18,396 nucleotides of DNA from JBEEMU01 sp043778315 (GCA_043778315.1 JAYWGJ010000333.1:1-18396), one strand, 5' to 3'. Counted from the stretch's first letter, positions 1 to 6,923 are shown. Notes: a model not told the origin generated them from the letters alone. Numbers and translations are program-made.

Positions 1-55
1 ACTATTAATAAAATTAATGATTGTCAATACAATTAAAACAAACCTTTGCGGTTTA

Positions 56-616
56 TTATTTTTTCTTGCCTGTGGTTTTACCCGCTTTACGACGCAAGAT
101 TTCGCCTTTGAAGCGAATACCTTTTCCTTTGTACGGCTCGGGTTTACGGAACGCACGGATTTTGGCAGCTATCTGACCGATTAATTGCTTATCGGCACTG
201 GTCAATACCACCGTTGGCGGCTGACCTTTTTCTGCTTTGGTTTCTACCTTCACTTCTTCGGGTAGGATAAATACAATAGGGTGAGAATAACCGACGGTCA
301 AGGTAAGCACACTGCCTTTGGCATCTGCACGATAACCTACACCGATTAACTCCTGGGTAATAGTGAAACCTTCTGTAACGCCTATAACCATGTTATTGAT
401 TAGCGAACGGTACAATCCGTGCATAGCACGGTGACGTTTCTGGTTGGTGGGCCTTTCTACTGAAATGTTACCCTCCTCAATCTTTACAGCAATATCGGTA
501 TCGACTTGCTGAAACAACGTTCCCTTAGGACCTTTTACCGTGACCAAATTAGTAGCCGAAACATCTAATTTCACGCCTGCAGGGAGTTGTATAGGAGATT
601 TACCTATCCGAGACAT
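56..616 (-). CDS. rplF: 50S ribosomal protein L6 (uL6)
   Basis: The product is uL6, a large-subunit protein that binds 23S rRNA near the factor-binding region. The 186-residue protein begins MSRIGKSPIQLPAGV, as L6 proteins do. It ends with the typical basic tail, in which GIRFKGEILRRKAGKT is followed by a short Lys-rich end. Length fits the family (about 175-185 residues). The ATG at 614-616 is the only sensible start. It is the last complete gene of the cluster in this window; rplR is expected to the left but is not included. The 184-bp gap to rpsH upstream is unusually long and holds nested hairpins. A small inverted repeat (AAACC/GGTTT, 41-55) lies just past the stop and is too weak to call a terminator. 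Confidence 0.97.
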   Translation of the reverse strand: MSRIGKSPIQLPAGVKLDVSATNLVTVKGPKGTLFQQVDTDIAVKIEEGNISVERPTNQKRHRAMHGLYRSLINNMVIGVTEGFTITQELIGVGYRADAKGSVLTLTVGYSHPIVFILPEEVKVETKAEKGQPPTVVLTSADKQLIGQIAAKIRAFRKPEPYKGKGIRFKGEILRRKAGKTTGKKK

Positions 617-653
617 TTTTTAAATTTTAATTAATAAATAAATATAATCGCAC

Positions 654-796
654 TAGTAGCTTGTTGAATAACTTAAACAGGTATCCATTATTTTCTGTTG
701 AGCGCGTATGCGCTACGATGACAGAAAGGACGGTATTTTTCGCTATTTACTTTGTAAAGTAAGCTACTATTACTACAAAATCAATTTGATTAGTAG
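654..796. repeat. Nested palindromic element between rpsH and rplF
   Basis: This spacer is built of nested inverted repeats. The outer arms are TAGTAGCTT (654-662) and AAGCTACTA (761-769), a perfect 9-bp match. The middle arms are TTTCTGT (692-698) and ACAGAAA (721-727), and the core is AGCGC (701-705) and GCGCT (710-714) around a 4-nt loop. A further hairpin, AATCAA (779-784) with TTGATT (786-791) flanked by CTAC and GTAG, lies just beyond the rpsH stop. No T-run follows any arm on the minus strand, so a Rho-independent terminator is unlikely. The layout resembles repeat families A and B in neighbouring spacers, but no second copy is visible in this window. Confidence 0.6.
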
Positions 797-800
797 ATAA

Positions 801-1202
801 TTAGTAAACGTAGCACAACAATTCGCCGCCTATTTTCAAGGTACGAGCTTCTTTGTCGGTCATGATACCTTTTGAGGTAGAAACCACACAGATGCCCAAG
901 CCATTAATAATGCGTGGAATTTCTGCTACTGGAGCATAACGGCGTAAACCTGGACGGCTCAAACGCTCCATTTTACGAATAGCGGGTTGCTTCGTAATAG
1001 GGTCATACTTTAATGCTATCTGAATTTTGCCCTGCACACCTTCATCAACGAACGCATACGCCAGGATATAACCCTGCTTGTACAATATTTCGGTGATATT
1101 TTTCTTAATTTTAGAAGAAGGAATTTCGACCATACGGTGCGCTGCCATTTGAGCATTGCGGATGCGAGTCAGAAAATCTGCTATCGGATCGGTAACGTAC
1201 AT
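801..1202 (-). CDS. rpsH: 30S ribosomal protein S8 (uS8)
   Basis: uS8 is a primary 16S rRNA-binding protein needed for assembly of the central domain of the small subunit; in E. coli it also represses the spc operon. The start chosen is the ATG at 1200-1202, giving 133 residues beginning MYVTDPIADFLTRIRNAQ, which matches the family start and length. A longer open frame exists upstream but its extra N-terminal residues do not look like S8. The conserved C-terminal signature STSKGIMTDKEARTLKIGG is present. The upstream spacer to rpsN (243 bp) is mostly taken by a repeat-B copy, which is unusual because these two genes are normally close together. Confidence 0.97.
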   Translation of the reverse strand: MYVTDPIADFLTRIRNAQMAAHRMVEIPSSKIKKNITEILYKQGYILAYAFVDEGVQGKIQIALKYDPITKQPAIRKMERLSRPGLRRYAPVAEIPRIINGLGICVVSTSKGIMTDKEARTLKIGGELLCYVY

Positions 1203-1276
1203 TGATAAGTATTTTAAATGATGAAATGTAATCTGCGAAGCATTGCTCACAGGTTTTACATATTTTTTACATAATT

Positions 1277-1438
1277 AGGAATGAAGAGAAAATAAGGTAT
1301 TGAATATTGTTACGCAGGATTTTGTGCTAAAACAAGGCAGATTTGAGGAGCGATGCCGTGCATCGCAACGATAAATCTAACGCAGTTTTGGTGCAAAAGA
1401 CAAGTAAGAATATAGTAACTTATTTTGGACGCGTTCCT
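1277..1438 (-). repeat. Repeat family B, copy 1 (palindromic, MITE-like)
   Basis: This ~162-bp element lies between rpsN and rpsH. Its termini are AGGAATG (1277-1283) and CGTTCCT (1432-1438), which are near-inverted copies of each other. The interior is a long imperfect palindrome: TTTTGTGCTAAAAC (1320-1333) against GTTTTGGTGCAAAA (1385-1398), AGATTT (1339-1344) against AAATCT (1373-1378), and a perfect core GCGATGC (1350-1356) and GCATCGC (1360-1366) with a CGT loop. The reverse complement matches the sequence starting at 13154: the first ~65 and last ~35 bases are nearly identical in both. It encodes no protein. Its right end lies 7 bp from the rpsN stop codon. Confidence 0.8.
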
Positions 1439-1445
1439 TAGTTGA

Positions 1446-1715
1446 TTACCAACTTGCTTTTCTTACACCAGGGATTTTACCATCTAATGCCATTTGACGG
1501 AACATGACACGGCAAACGCCGAACTCACGCATATATCCTTTTGGACGACCAGTCAGACCGCAACGGTTGTGCAAACGAACAGGTAGCGCGTTGAGCGGCA
1601 ACCTGTCTAATGCCTCATAATCTCCTGCTGCTTTAAGCTCTTTATGCTTTGCTGCAAATTTTGCAACCAAACGCTCGCGTTTCAGCTCGCGCGCAATTAT
1701 TGATTTCTTTGCCAT
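1446..1715 (-). CDS. rpsN: 30S ribosomal protein S14 (uS14), long zinc-free form
   Basis: uS14 is a head protein of the small subunit. The ATG at 1713-1715 gives 89 residues beginning MAKKSIIARELKRERL. A longer frame reaching further upstream would overlap rplE and is rejected. The protein is the long form: it carries NRCGLTGRPKGYMREFG and lacks the CxxC pairs of the short zinc-binding form. The start lies 4 bases after the end of rplE, so the two genes are tightly coupled. Downstream, the repeat-B copy begins almost at once after the stop. Confidence 0.97.
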   Translation of the reverse strand: MAKKSIIARELKRERLVAKFAAKHKELKAAGDYEALDRLPLNALPVRLHNRCGLTGRPKGYMREFGVCRVMFRQMALDGKIPGVRKASW

Positions 1716-1719
1716 AAAA

Positions 1720-2283
1720 TTATTGTGGTTGATTTTTTTTGATAAATGGAACACCCAATTCTTTAAGCAGCGCGTAAGCCTCTGCATCAGTGTTGGCAGA
1801 AGTCACGAACGTTACGTCCATACCTGTAATTTTATTGATTTTGTCAATATTGATTTCAGGAAAGATGATTTGCTCGGTTACACCTAAGGTATAATTGCCA
1901 CGACCGTCGAACGACTTATCATTTACACCGCGAAAATCGCGTACACGCGGCAACGCCACTGACACGAAACGGTCTAAAAATTCGTACATCTGGTTGTTGC
2001 GCAAAGTTACTCGCGCACCGATAGGCATACCTTCTCTCAACTTAAAGTTGGAGATAGATAAACGCGCAATAGTAGGTACTGCTTTTTGTCCCGTAATCGT
2101 TGTGATTTCGGAAATTGCGTTATCTACTAATTTTTTGTCTGAAGTCGCCGCACCTACACCTTGATTGATACAGATTTTTAAAAGGCGCGGAACTTGCATT
2201 ACCGACTTGTATTGAAATTGCTCCATCAATTTGGTAGCCACTTCTTCGCGGTATTTCGTTTTTAAACGAGGAACGTAAGTCAT
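1720..2283 (-). CDS. rplE: 50S ribosomal protein L5 (uL5)
   Basis: uL5 binds 5S rRNA and helps form the central protuberance of the large subunit. The protein has 187 residues, close to the usual ~180. Family signatures are present: CINQGVGAATSDKK near residues 38-51, TIARLSISNFKLREGMPIG in the middle and GVTEQIIFPEINIDKI in the second half. The start ATG lies 3 bases after the end of rplX, and the stop lies 4 bases before rpsN, the compact order rplX-rplE-rpsN typical of spc operons. Confidence 0.97.
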   Translation of the reverse strand: MTYVPRLKTKYREEVATKLMEQFQYKSVMQVPRLLKICINQGVGAATSDKKLVDNAISEITTITGQKAVPTIARLSISNFKLREGMPIGARVTLRNNQMYEFLDRFVSVALPRVRDFRGVNDKSFDGRGNYTLGVTEQIIFPEINIDKINKITGMDVTFVTSANTDAEAYALLKELGVPFIKKNQPQ

Positions 2284-2286
2284 AAT

Positions 2287-2622
2287 TTACTTGATAGTTT
2301 CACCTGTTTTTTTAGAATAGCGGACGATTTTTCCGTCCTCCAATTTGCGACCCACGCGGGTTGCTTGACCATTCACCACTAATTTGAGGTTAGATAAATG
2401 AATAGGCATTTCTTTTTCCACAATTCTACCCGCAGACTCTGTGGTAGGCTTCATGTGGCGTTTCGCCACCTTTATACCCTGCACAATAGCCTTATTCTCA
2501 GTAGGAAACATTGTAGTTATTTCACCTTGTTTGCCTTTATCAGCACCCGTGATGACTACAACAGTGTCGCCTTTTTTGAGCTTAAGTTTCGGAGCGAAAC
2601 GCTTTTGTTGATTAGTTGCCAT
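2287..2622 (-). CDS. rplX: 50S ribosomal protein L24 (uL24)
   Basis: uL24 is an early assembly protein of the large subunit that binds the 5' domain of 23S rRNA. The protein has 111 residues. A KOW motif is visible near the N terminus (KKGDTVVVITGADKGKQG, roughly residues 17-34), followed by the family segment IVQGIKVAKRHMKP. The N-terminal extension before the KOW motif is Lys-rich and slightly longer than in the E. coli protein. The next gene, rplE, starts 3 bases after its stop. A 65-bp A/T-rich spacer separates it from rplN upstream. Confidence 0.96.
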   Translation of the reverse strand: MATNQQKRFAPKLKLKKGDTVVVITGADKGKQGEITTMFPTENKAIVQGIKVAKRHMKPTTESAGRIVEKEMPIHLSNLKLVVNGQATRVGRKLEDGKIVRYSKKTGETIK

Positions 2623-2687
2623 TATTGATTATTAATAAAATTATAATAATTGTTTTGTTAAAAACACAATAAGTAGTGTAATATAAA

Positions 2688-3053
2688 TTATAATACTTCG
2701 GGTGCTAACGAAACGATTTTCATATAGTCGCGGTCGCGGAGTTCACGCGCTACTGGACCAAAAATACGCGAGCCGCGTGGCTCGAGTGATGCGTTTAATA
2801 AAACGCAGGCGTTATCGTCGAAACGAATATACGACCCGTCTTTACGGCGAATTTCCTTACGAGTACGCACGATAATTGCTTTCGTAACTGTACCTTTTTT
2901 GATGCCACCTGGGGTTGCGTCTTTCACCGTAACCACAATAATATCACCAATAGAGGCATAGCGGCGGCGCGAGCCACCTAATACACGAATACAGAGTACC
3001 TCTTTGGCACCACTATTATCGGCTACGCGAAGTCTGGATTCAGTTTGTATCAT
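2688..3053 (-). CDS. rplN: 50S ribosomal protein L14 (uL14)
   Basis: uL14 sits on the subunit interface of the large subunit near uL19. The protein has 121 residues, the standard length, and carries the family signature RVADNSGAKEVLCIRVLGG from residue 9 on. GGIKKGTVTKAIIVRTRKE and RGSRIFGPVARELR are also typical. The start is the ATG at 3051-3053, with no Shine-Dalgarno motif. The upstream spacer to rpsQ is 191 bp and contains repeat-A copy 1, whereas in most bacteria these genes are almost adjacent. Confidence 0.97.
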   Translation of the reverse strand: MIQTESRLRVADNSGAKEVLCIRVLGGSRRRYASIGDIIVVTVKDATPGGIKKGTVTKAIIVRTRKEIRRKDGSYIRFDDNACVLLNASLEPRGSRIFGPVARELRDRDYMKIVSLAPEVL

Positions 3054-3087
3054 GACTTTTAATTAAATAGATTTAATAAAATTTTAG

Positions 3088-3101
3088 TACACTTAAGTGT
3101 A
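3088..3101. repeat. 14-bp perfect palindrome at the edge of repeat A copy 1
   Basis: TACACTTAAGTGTA is a perfect 14-bp palindrome upstream of the rplN start and abutting repeat-A copy 1. Part of it (ACACTTAA) recurs in the repeat's right arm at 3199-3206. It may be an operator, a further hairpin of the element, or chance. There is no evidence for a bound protein. Confidence 0.35.
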
Positions 3102-3218
3102 TGTTTTAAACTAAGGGTGATTATCGGGAACGAAAAAAAATAGTTAAAACATAGCGAAGCGAAGATTTAACCTATTTTTTGAGTGTAGATAAATAATCAC
3201 ACTTAATTTATTTCAGCT
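3100..3218 (-). repeat. Repeat family A, copy 1 (double-stem palindrome)
   Basis: This ~119-bp element lies between rpsQ and rplN. The outer arms are 3108-3124 and 3193-3209 (15 of 17 positions complementary). The inner arms are 3135-3148 and 3166-3180, complementary with a single bulged base, around a loop rich in AGCGAAG. The reverse complement of this block aligns along its whole length with 8868-8987, including the flanks AGCTGAAAT and AAAACAT and the internal box CGTTCCCGATAA. It has no coding potential. The operon transcript would carry it as an untranslated double-stem hairpin upstream of rplN. Confidence 0.8.
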
Positions 3219-3244
3219 TATCGCTAATGAAGCGACGAACGAAT

Positions 3245-3502
3245 TTATTTCGCGCGTTCCAAAATTTCCACCAAACGCCAGCGTTTGAGTTTGGAGAGCG
3301 GGCGCGTTTCCATGATACGCACTTTATCACCAATATTGCATTGGTTGGCTTCGTCGTGTGCCATGAATTTTTTATTGTGCTTTAGGAATTTTCCGTACAT
3401 CGGGTGGCGCAGACGACGTTCAACCGAAATAACGATTGATTTATCCATCTTGTTACTAGTCACCAAACCAGTACGTTCCTTGCGAAGGTTGCGAATAACC
3501 AT
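3245..3502 (-). CDS. rpsQ: 30S ribosomal protein S17 (uS17)
   Basis: uS17 is a primary binder of 16S rRNA in the 5' domain. The protein has 85 residues, the usual size, beginning MVIRNLRKERTGLVTSNKMD. The OB-fold signature is recognisable in KSIVISVERRLRHPMYGKF and GDKVRIMETRPLSKLKRWRL. It is 26 bp downstream of rpmC in the conserved rplP-rpmC-rpsQ order. Its downstream spacer carries repeat-A copy 1. Confidence 0.97.
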   Translation of the reverse strand: MVIRNLRKERTGLVTSNKMDKSIVISVERRLRHPMYGKFLKHNKKFMAHDEANQCNIGDKVRIMETRPLSKLKRWRLVEILERAK

Positions 3503-3528
3503 TTGATTTAATAATTTACGGTTAAATA

Positions 3529-3771
3529 TTAGTTGCGGCGACGTGTGCGCATACGGTCACGTTTAGCCAAGTCAGCAGGAGTAGCGGTTGCCAATTCGCG
3601 CGCACGAAGCTCTGTATGAATACGAGCGATGTCTTTGCGCATCTTACCCAAAAGACTTGGGTCGGTCATTGGCGTTAAGGCATGGTCAAACTTATCGTTT
3701 ACATACCCTGCTTCTGCTTGTTGTAAGGCTTCAGTTAGTTCGTCTAAACTGAGTTCTTTGAAATTTGCCAT
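3529..3771 (-). CDS. rpmC: 50S ribosomal protein L29 (uL29)
   Basis: uL29 lies next to the peptide exit tunnel of the large subunit. The protein has 80 residues, longer than the common 60-70. The core, ELSLDELTEALQQAEAGYVN followed by KMRKDIARIHTELRAREL, matches the family. The extra length is a C-terminal tail of about 20 residues ending RDRMRTRRRN. The gene lies between rplP and rpsQ as expected. The spacer to rplP upstream is 129 bp, A/T-rich, with no motif I can name. Confidence 0.95.
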   Translation of the reverse strand: MANFKELSLDELTEALQQAEAGYVNDKFDHALTPMTDPSLLGKMRKDIARIHTELRARELATATPADLAKRDRMRTRRRN

Positions 3772-3900
3772 TGCTATTGATTGTTTACTATTGATGAATT
3801 TTGTTGCTATTTATTATAAAAATATATAAAAATAAGCTTATTTTAACGAGATACTTAATTGTAAATCAATACTATAAGCCTATTTTTAATAAAATTATTT

Positions 3901-4323
3901 TTATGCTTCAACATAATCTATACGTGTAACTACTTTGCACAAAACGGGTAGTTTCTGAGCTGCCAAGCGCAATGCTTCGTGTGCAACTTCCGAATTGATA
4001 CCGTCCATTTCGAACATAATAGTACCTGCTTTTAAAGGAACAACGTAACCTTCTAACGGACCTTTACCTTTACCCATACGCGTTTGTAGTGGCTTTGCAG
4101 TAATTGGTTTGTCTGGGAAAATACGAATCCATACTTTTCCCTCCCGTTTCATGTAACGTGTCATTGCGATACGCGCCGACTCTATTTGGCGGCTTGTAAT
4201 ACGACCACTTTCTAAGGTTTTGAGACCGAAAGAGCCGAACGCAATAGTATGTCCCCGATGAGCCGTACCTTTATTCACGCCTTTCTGCTGGCGGCGGTAC
4301 TTGGTTCTTTTTGGTTGTAACAT
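3901..4323 (-). CDS. rplP: 50S ribosomal protein L16 (uL16)
   Basis: uL16 helps shape the A-site tRNA-binding region of the large subunit. The protein has 140 residues, standard length, with MLQPKRTKYRRQQKG at the start. RMGKGKGPLEGYVVPLKAG follows in the second half; this includes the conserved Arg that is hydroxylated in the E. coli protein. The start is the ATG at 4321-4323. A promoter-like box (TACCTTTGC on the minus strand, 4400-4408) lies about 80 bp upstream, so rplP and the genes after it may also be transcribed from inside the cluster. Confidence 0.97.
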   Translation of the reverse strand: MLQPKRTKYRRQQKGVNKGTAHRGHTIAFGSFGLKTLESGRITSRQIESARIAMTRYMKREGKVWIRIFPDKPITAKPLQTRMGKGKGPLEGYVVPLKAGTIMFEMDGINSEVAHEALRLAAQKLPVLCKVVTRIDYVEA

Positions 4324-4399
4324 GAGACTTATTTAATTGTAAATCAGACCTTTATACATTACAAGTCGACTGCTCAACCTGCATAGCCTTTAAAGCTGT

Positions 4400-4408
4400 G
4401 CAAAGGTA
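4400..4408 (-). promoter_or_regulatory. Candidate internal -7 promoter box upstream of rplP
   Basis: On the minus strand this reads TACCTTTGC, a full match to the Bacteroidota -7 consensus TAnnTTTG. The same TGCAAAGGTAC string (plus-strand view) occurs upstream of rpsL at 12966-12976. The spacer between rpsC and rplP is 121 bp and non-coding. No convincing -33 TTTG is seen at the usual distance, only A/T-rich sequence, so the call is moderate. Confidence 0.45.
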
Positions 4409-4444
4409 CAAATTTTTTGTTAAAAATCGATGATTATTTTTTAA

Positions 4445-5275
4445 TTATTTTTTGCGTGGACCGCCTTCCCGGTTGCCACCACCTTCTCGGCGACGGTCTC
4501 CACCGCCACCACCACCTTCGCGACGACGATCTCCACCTTCGCGGCGACCACCATCTCTACGGTCATTATTGCCTTGTCCTTCTGCGCCTTTGCTGTTGCT
4601 GCCCGAAACTGGCGATAAGTCTTGTTTGCCAAAAAGTTCACCGCGACAAATCCAAGTTTTGATACCTATTTTGCCGTAAACGGTTTGTGCTTCTTGCCAT
4701 TTGTAGTCGATATCAGCGCGGAAAGTATGCAAAGGTGTACGACCTTGTTTGTACTCTTCCGAACGCGCCATATCTGCGCCGTTGAGGCGGCCACTGATAC
4801 GGATTTTGATACCTTCTGCACCTGCGCGCATAGTAGCTTGAATAGCTGCTTTGATAGCACGACGGTAAGCGATACGACCCTCCAACTGTTTAGCGATAGT
4901 TTCGCCAACGATAGCTGCGTCTAATTCAGGTTTGCGAATCTCGAAGATATTGATTTGAACATCTTTTGCGGTATCTTCTTTGCGTTTCGGCTGCGTGAGT
5001 TTTTTCAACTCTTCGCGAAGCAAATCTACCTCTTTACCGCGTGGTCCGATAACCGTACCTGGGCGCGAAGTGTGGATAGTAACGGTTACACGGTTGAGTG
5101 TACGCTCTATTACTACACGCGAAATGCCTGCTTTTTGAAAACGTTTGTTGATATACTCGCGGATTCTAGCGTCCTCTACTACCTTAGCAGCGAAGTCTTT
5201 TCCACCGAACCAACTTGAGTCCCAACCGCGAATTATACCTAAGCGATTGCCTATTGGATTGGTTTTTTGTCCCAT
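4445..5275 (-). CDS. rpsC: 30S ribosomal protein S3 (uS3) with Gly/Arg-rich C-terminal tail
   Basis: uS3 lines the mRNA entry channel of the small subunit. The protein has 276 residues. The start MGQKTNPIGNRLGIIRGW is typical. A type II KH domain follows, with its GPRG loop at residues 77-80, and then the S3 C-terminal domain (GRLNGADMARSEEYKQGRTP). After about residue 228 comes a 48-residue low-complexity tail of Gly, Arg, Asp and Glu with two GGDRRREGG units, ending GGPRKK. E. coli S3 lacks such a tail, but Gly/Arg-rich tails on S3 are not rare in this phylum. It sits 29 bp from rplV, in the conserved rplV-rpsC-rplP order. Confidence 0.97.
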   Translation of the reverse strand: MGQKTNPIGNRLGIIRGWDSSWFGGKDFAAKVVEDARIREYINKRFQKAGISRVVIERTLNRVTVTIHTSRPGTVIGPRGKEVDLLREELKKLTQPKRKEDTAKDVQINIFEIRKPELDAAIVGETIAKQLEGRIAYRRAIKAAIQATMRAGAEGIKIRISGRLNGADMARSEEYKQGRTPLHTFRADIDYKWQEAQTVYGKIGIKTWICRGELFGKQDLSPVSGSNSKGAEGQGNNDRRDGGRREGGDRRREGGGGGGDRRREGGGNREGGPRKK

Positions 5276-5304
5276 TCTATAATTAATTTTATGGTTGAGA
5301 TAAG

Positions 5305-5682
5305 TTATTCAGCGTCAGCTACCTCAGTAGAAACGGCTACCGGAATACGGTTTTCGACTACTAATGTGACGTGATTTGTACGTTTACGAATGCGATGGGC
5401 GCGACCGTGTGGCGCGGGACGAAACCGCTTGAGTTGCGCACCATCATTACTATAGATAGTTTTGACATATAAGCCGTAAGCATCTGGCTCGGCATCTGCT
5501 TTCACTGACCAATTGGCGATAGCGGAAAGGAGCAATTTCTCCAACCACACACCCGCCTCGCGGCGCGTGAATTTCAATACGCCAAGGGCTTTATCTACTT
5601 CTAATCCGCGTATATTGTCCACTATGAGGCGCATTTTGCGCGACGACATGGGAACACTTGTAAGTTTAGCTATTGCTTCCAT
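5305..5682 (-). CDS. rplV: 50S ribosomal protein L22 (uL22)
   Basis: uL22 extends a beta-hairpin into the peptide exit tunnel. The protein has 125 residues; most homologues are 110-120. The N-terminal half shows SSRKMRLIVDNIRGLEVDKA. The signature LKRFRPAPHGRAHRIRKRTN, in the tunnel-reaching hairpin region, is followed by HVTLVV. A short acidic tail (STEVADAE) closes the protein. The spacer to rpsS upstream is 54 bp and includes a small hairpin (TTCGG/CCGAA around 5706-5722). Confidence 0.97.
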   Translation of the reverse strand: MEAIAKLTSVPMSSRKMRLIVDNIRGLEVDKALGVLKFTRREAGVWLEKLLLSAIANWSVKADAEPDAYGLYVKTIYSNDGAQLKRFRPAPHGRAHRIRKRTNHVTLVVENRIPVAVSTEVADAE

Positions 5683-5736
5683 TGGATTGTGAGATTGATA
5701 AGTATTCGGGGCTACCGAACACCCATAAAATTATGA

Positions 5737-6009
5737 TTAACGTTTCTTTTTGTTACCGCCATGACCTTTGAAGGTACGCGTTGGGGAAAATTCGCCCAAT
5801 TTGTGACCCACCATGTTTTCGGTAACATATACTGGTACGAAAATTTTACCGTTGTGTACAGCGATGGTCTCGCCTACGAAACTTGGAATAATCATCGATG
5901 CGCGTGACCAAGTTTTGATAACTTGTTTACGGGTAGCATCTTTCGCTTTTTCCATTTTCTCTACCAACGAATAGTGTACGTATGGACCTTTTTTTAATGA
6001 ACGTGGCAT
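5737..6009 (-). CDS. rpsS: 30S ribosomal protein S19 (uS19)
   Basis: uS19 forms a complex with uS13 in the small-subunit head and touches the A-site finger. The protein has 90 residues, the standard size. It begins MPRSLKKGPYVHYSLVEKM and carries SRASMIIPSFVGETIAVHNG. It ends with the family signature GHKLGEFSPTRTFKGHGG plus a basic tail. It is flanked by rplB and rplV as in nearly all bacteria. Confidence 0.98.
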   Translation of the reverse strand: MPRSLKKGPYVHYSLVEKMEKAKDATRKQVIKTWSRASMIIPSFVGETIAVHNGKIFVPVYVTENMVGHKLGEFSPTRTFKGHGGNKKKR

Positions 6010-6089
6010 AAAACCTATTATGTTTACGATGATAAAATTAATGACCGTTTTAGAAAATACTAGTAATTGAATACTAAATACTACTACTA

Positions 6090-6923
6090 TTATTTCTTAG
6101 CAGTTTTACGACGGCTAACGATTAAGCGGCTTGACGCTTTTTTCTTATCGCGAGTTTTCGCACCTTTTGCCATTTGACCGTTGCGCGAACGTGGGTGACC
6201 ACCTGACGCGCGACCTTCACCACCACCCATCGGGTGATCCACTGGGTTCATGGCTACACCACGAACGTGTGGACGGCGACCTTTCCAACGGTTGCGACCT
6301 GCTTTACCTGCTACCTCGAGGCTGTGGTCAGGGTTAGACGTAGTTCCCATTGTCGCTTTGCACGTCAATAAAATCATACGCGTTTCGCTCGAAGGCAAAC
6401 GGACGATACCGTATTTGCCGTCACGACCTAACAACTGTCCGTAAGTACCTGCCGAACGCGCCATTGCCGCGCCTTGACCTGGTTGCAACTCGATAGAGTG
6501 AATCATCGAACCTACTGGAATATCCGACAAAAACAATGCGTTACCAACATCTGGTGTCGCGCCTTTGCCTGAAAGTACATTATCGCCAACTTTTAAGCCG
6601 TTGGGTGCGATGATGTAACGTTTTTCGCCATCTTCATATTGAAGCAAAGCGATGAATGCGGTACGGTTCGGGTCGTATTCAATCGATACTACCGCAGCCG
6701 ACATACCGTCTTTATTGCGTTTGAAATCGATGATACGGTAGCGACGCTTGTGACCGCCCCCTCTTTGACGCATACTTCTACGCCCTTGATTATTTCGTCC
6801 ACCCGATTTTTTGAGCGGAGCTAATAGTCCTTTCTCTGGGGTGTCGGTCGTAATCTCCGCATAGGCGTTCCCAATGCGCTGGCGTGTGCCGGGCGTTACT
6901 GGTTTGAACTTCTTAACTGCCAT
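6090..6923 (-). CDS. rplB: 50S ribosomal protein L2 (uL2)
   Basis: uL2 is a core 23S rRNA-binding protein near the peptidyl-transferase centre. The protein has 277 residues, standard length. Visible signatures are KKSGGRNNQGRRSMRQRGGG near residue 40, VALLQ-type OB-fold strands, and VRGVAMNPVDHPMGGGEGRA near residue 220 with the conserved histidine. The tail KASSRLIVSRRK is typical. A 137-bp spacer separates it from rplW; it is A/T-rich and holds no recognised motif. Confidence 0.98.
   Translation of the reverse strand: MAVKKFKPVTPGTRQRIGNAYAEITTDTPEKGLLAPLKKSGGRNNQGRRSMRQRGGGHKRRYRIIDFKRNKDGMSAAVVSIEYDPNRTAFIALLQYEDGEKRYIIAPNGLKVGDNVLSGKGATPDVGNALFLSDIPVGSMIHSIELQPGQGAAMARSAGTYGQLLGRDGKYGIVRLPSSETRMILLTCKATMGTTSNPDHSLEVAGKAGRNRWKGRRPHVRGVAMNPVDHPMGGGEGRASGGHPRSRNGQMAKGAKTRDKKKASSRLIVSRRKTAKK

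Noticed and set aside
41..58. AAACC/GGTTT hairpin just after rplF as a terminator
   Set aside because: The stem is only 5 bp, overlaps the stop region and lacks a proper T-run; the operon is expected to continue.
1999..2008. TAACTTTGC on the minus strand within rplE as an internal promoter
   Set aside because: It is inside the coding sequence of a conserved segment with no -33 box, and the next genes are tightly coupled to rplE.
4452..4600. Short repeated units at the 3' end of rpsC as a CRISPR or tandem non-coding repeat
   Set aside because: The repeats are in frame and encode the Gly/Arg-rich tail of S3; there are no spacer-repeat units.
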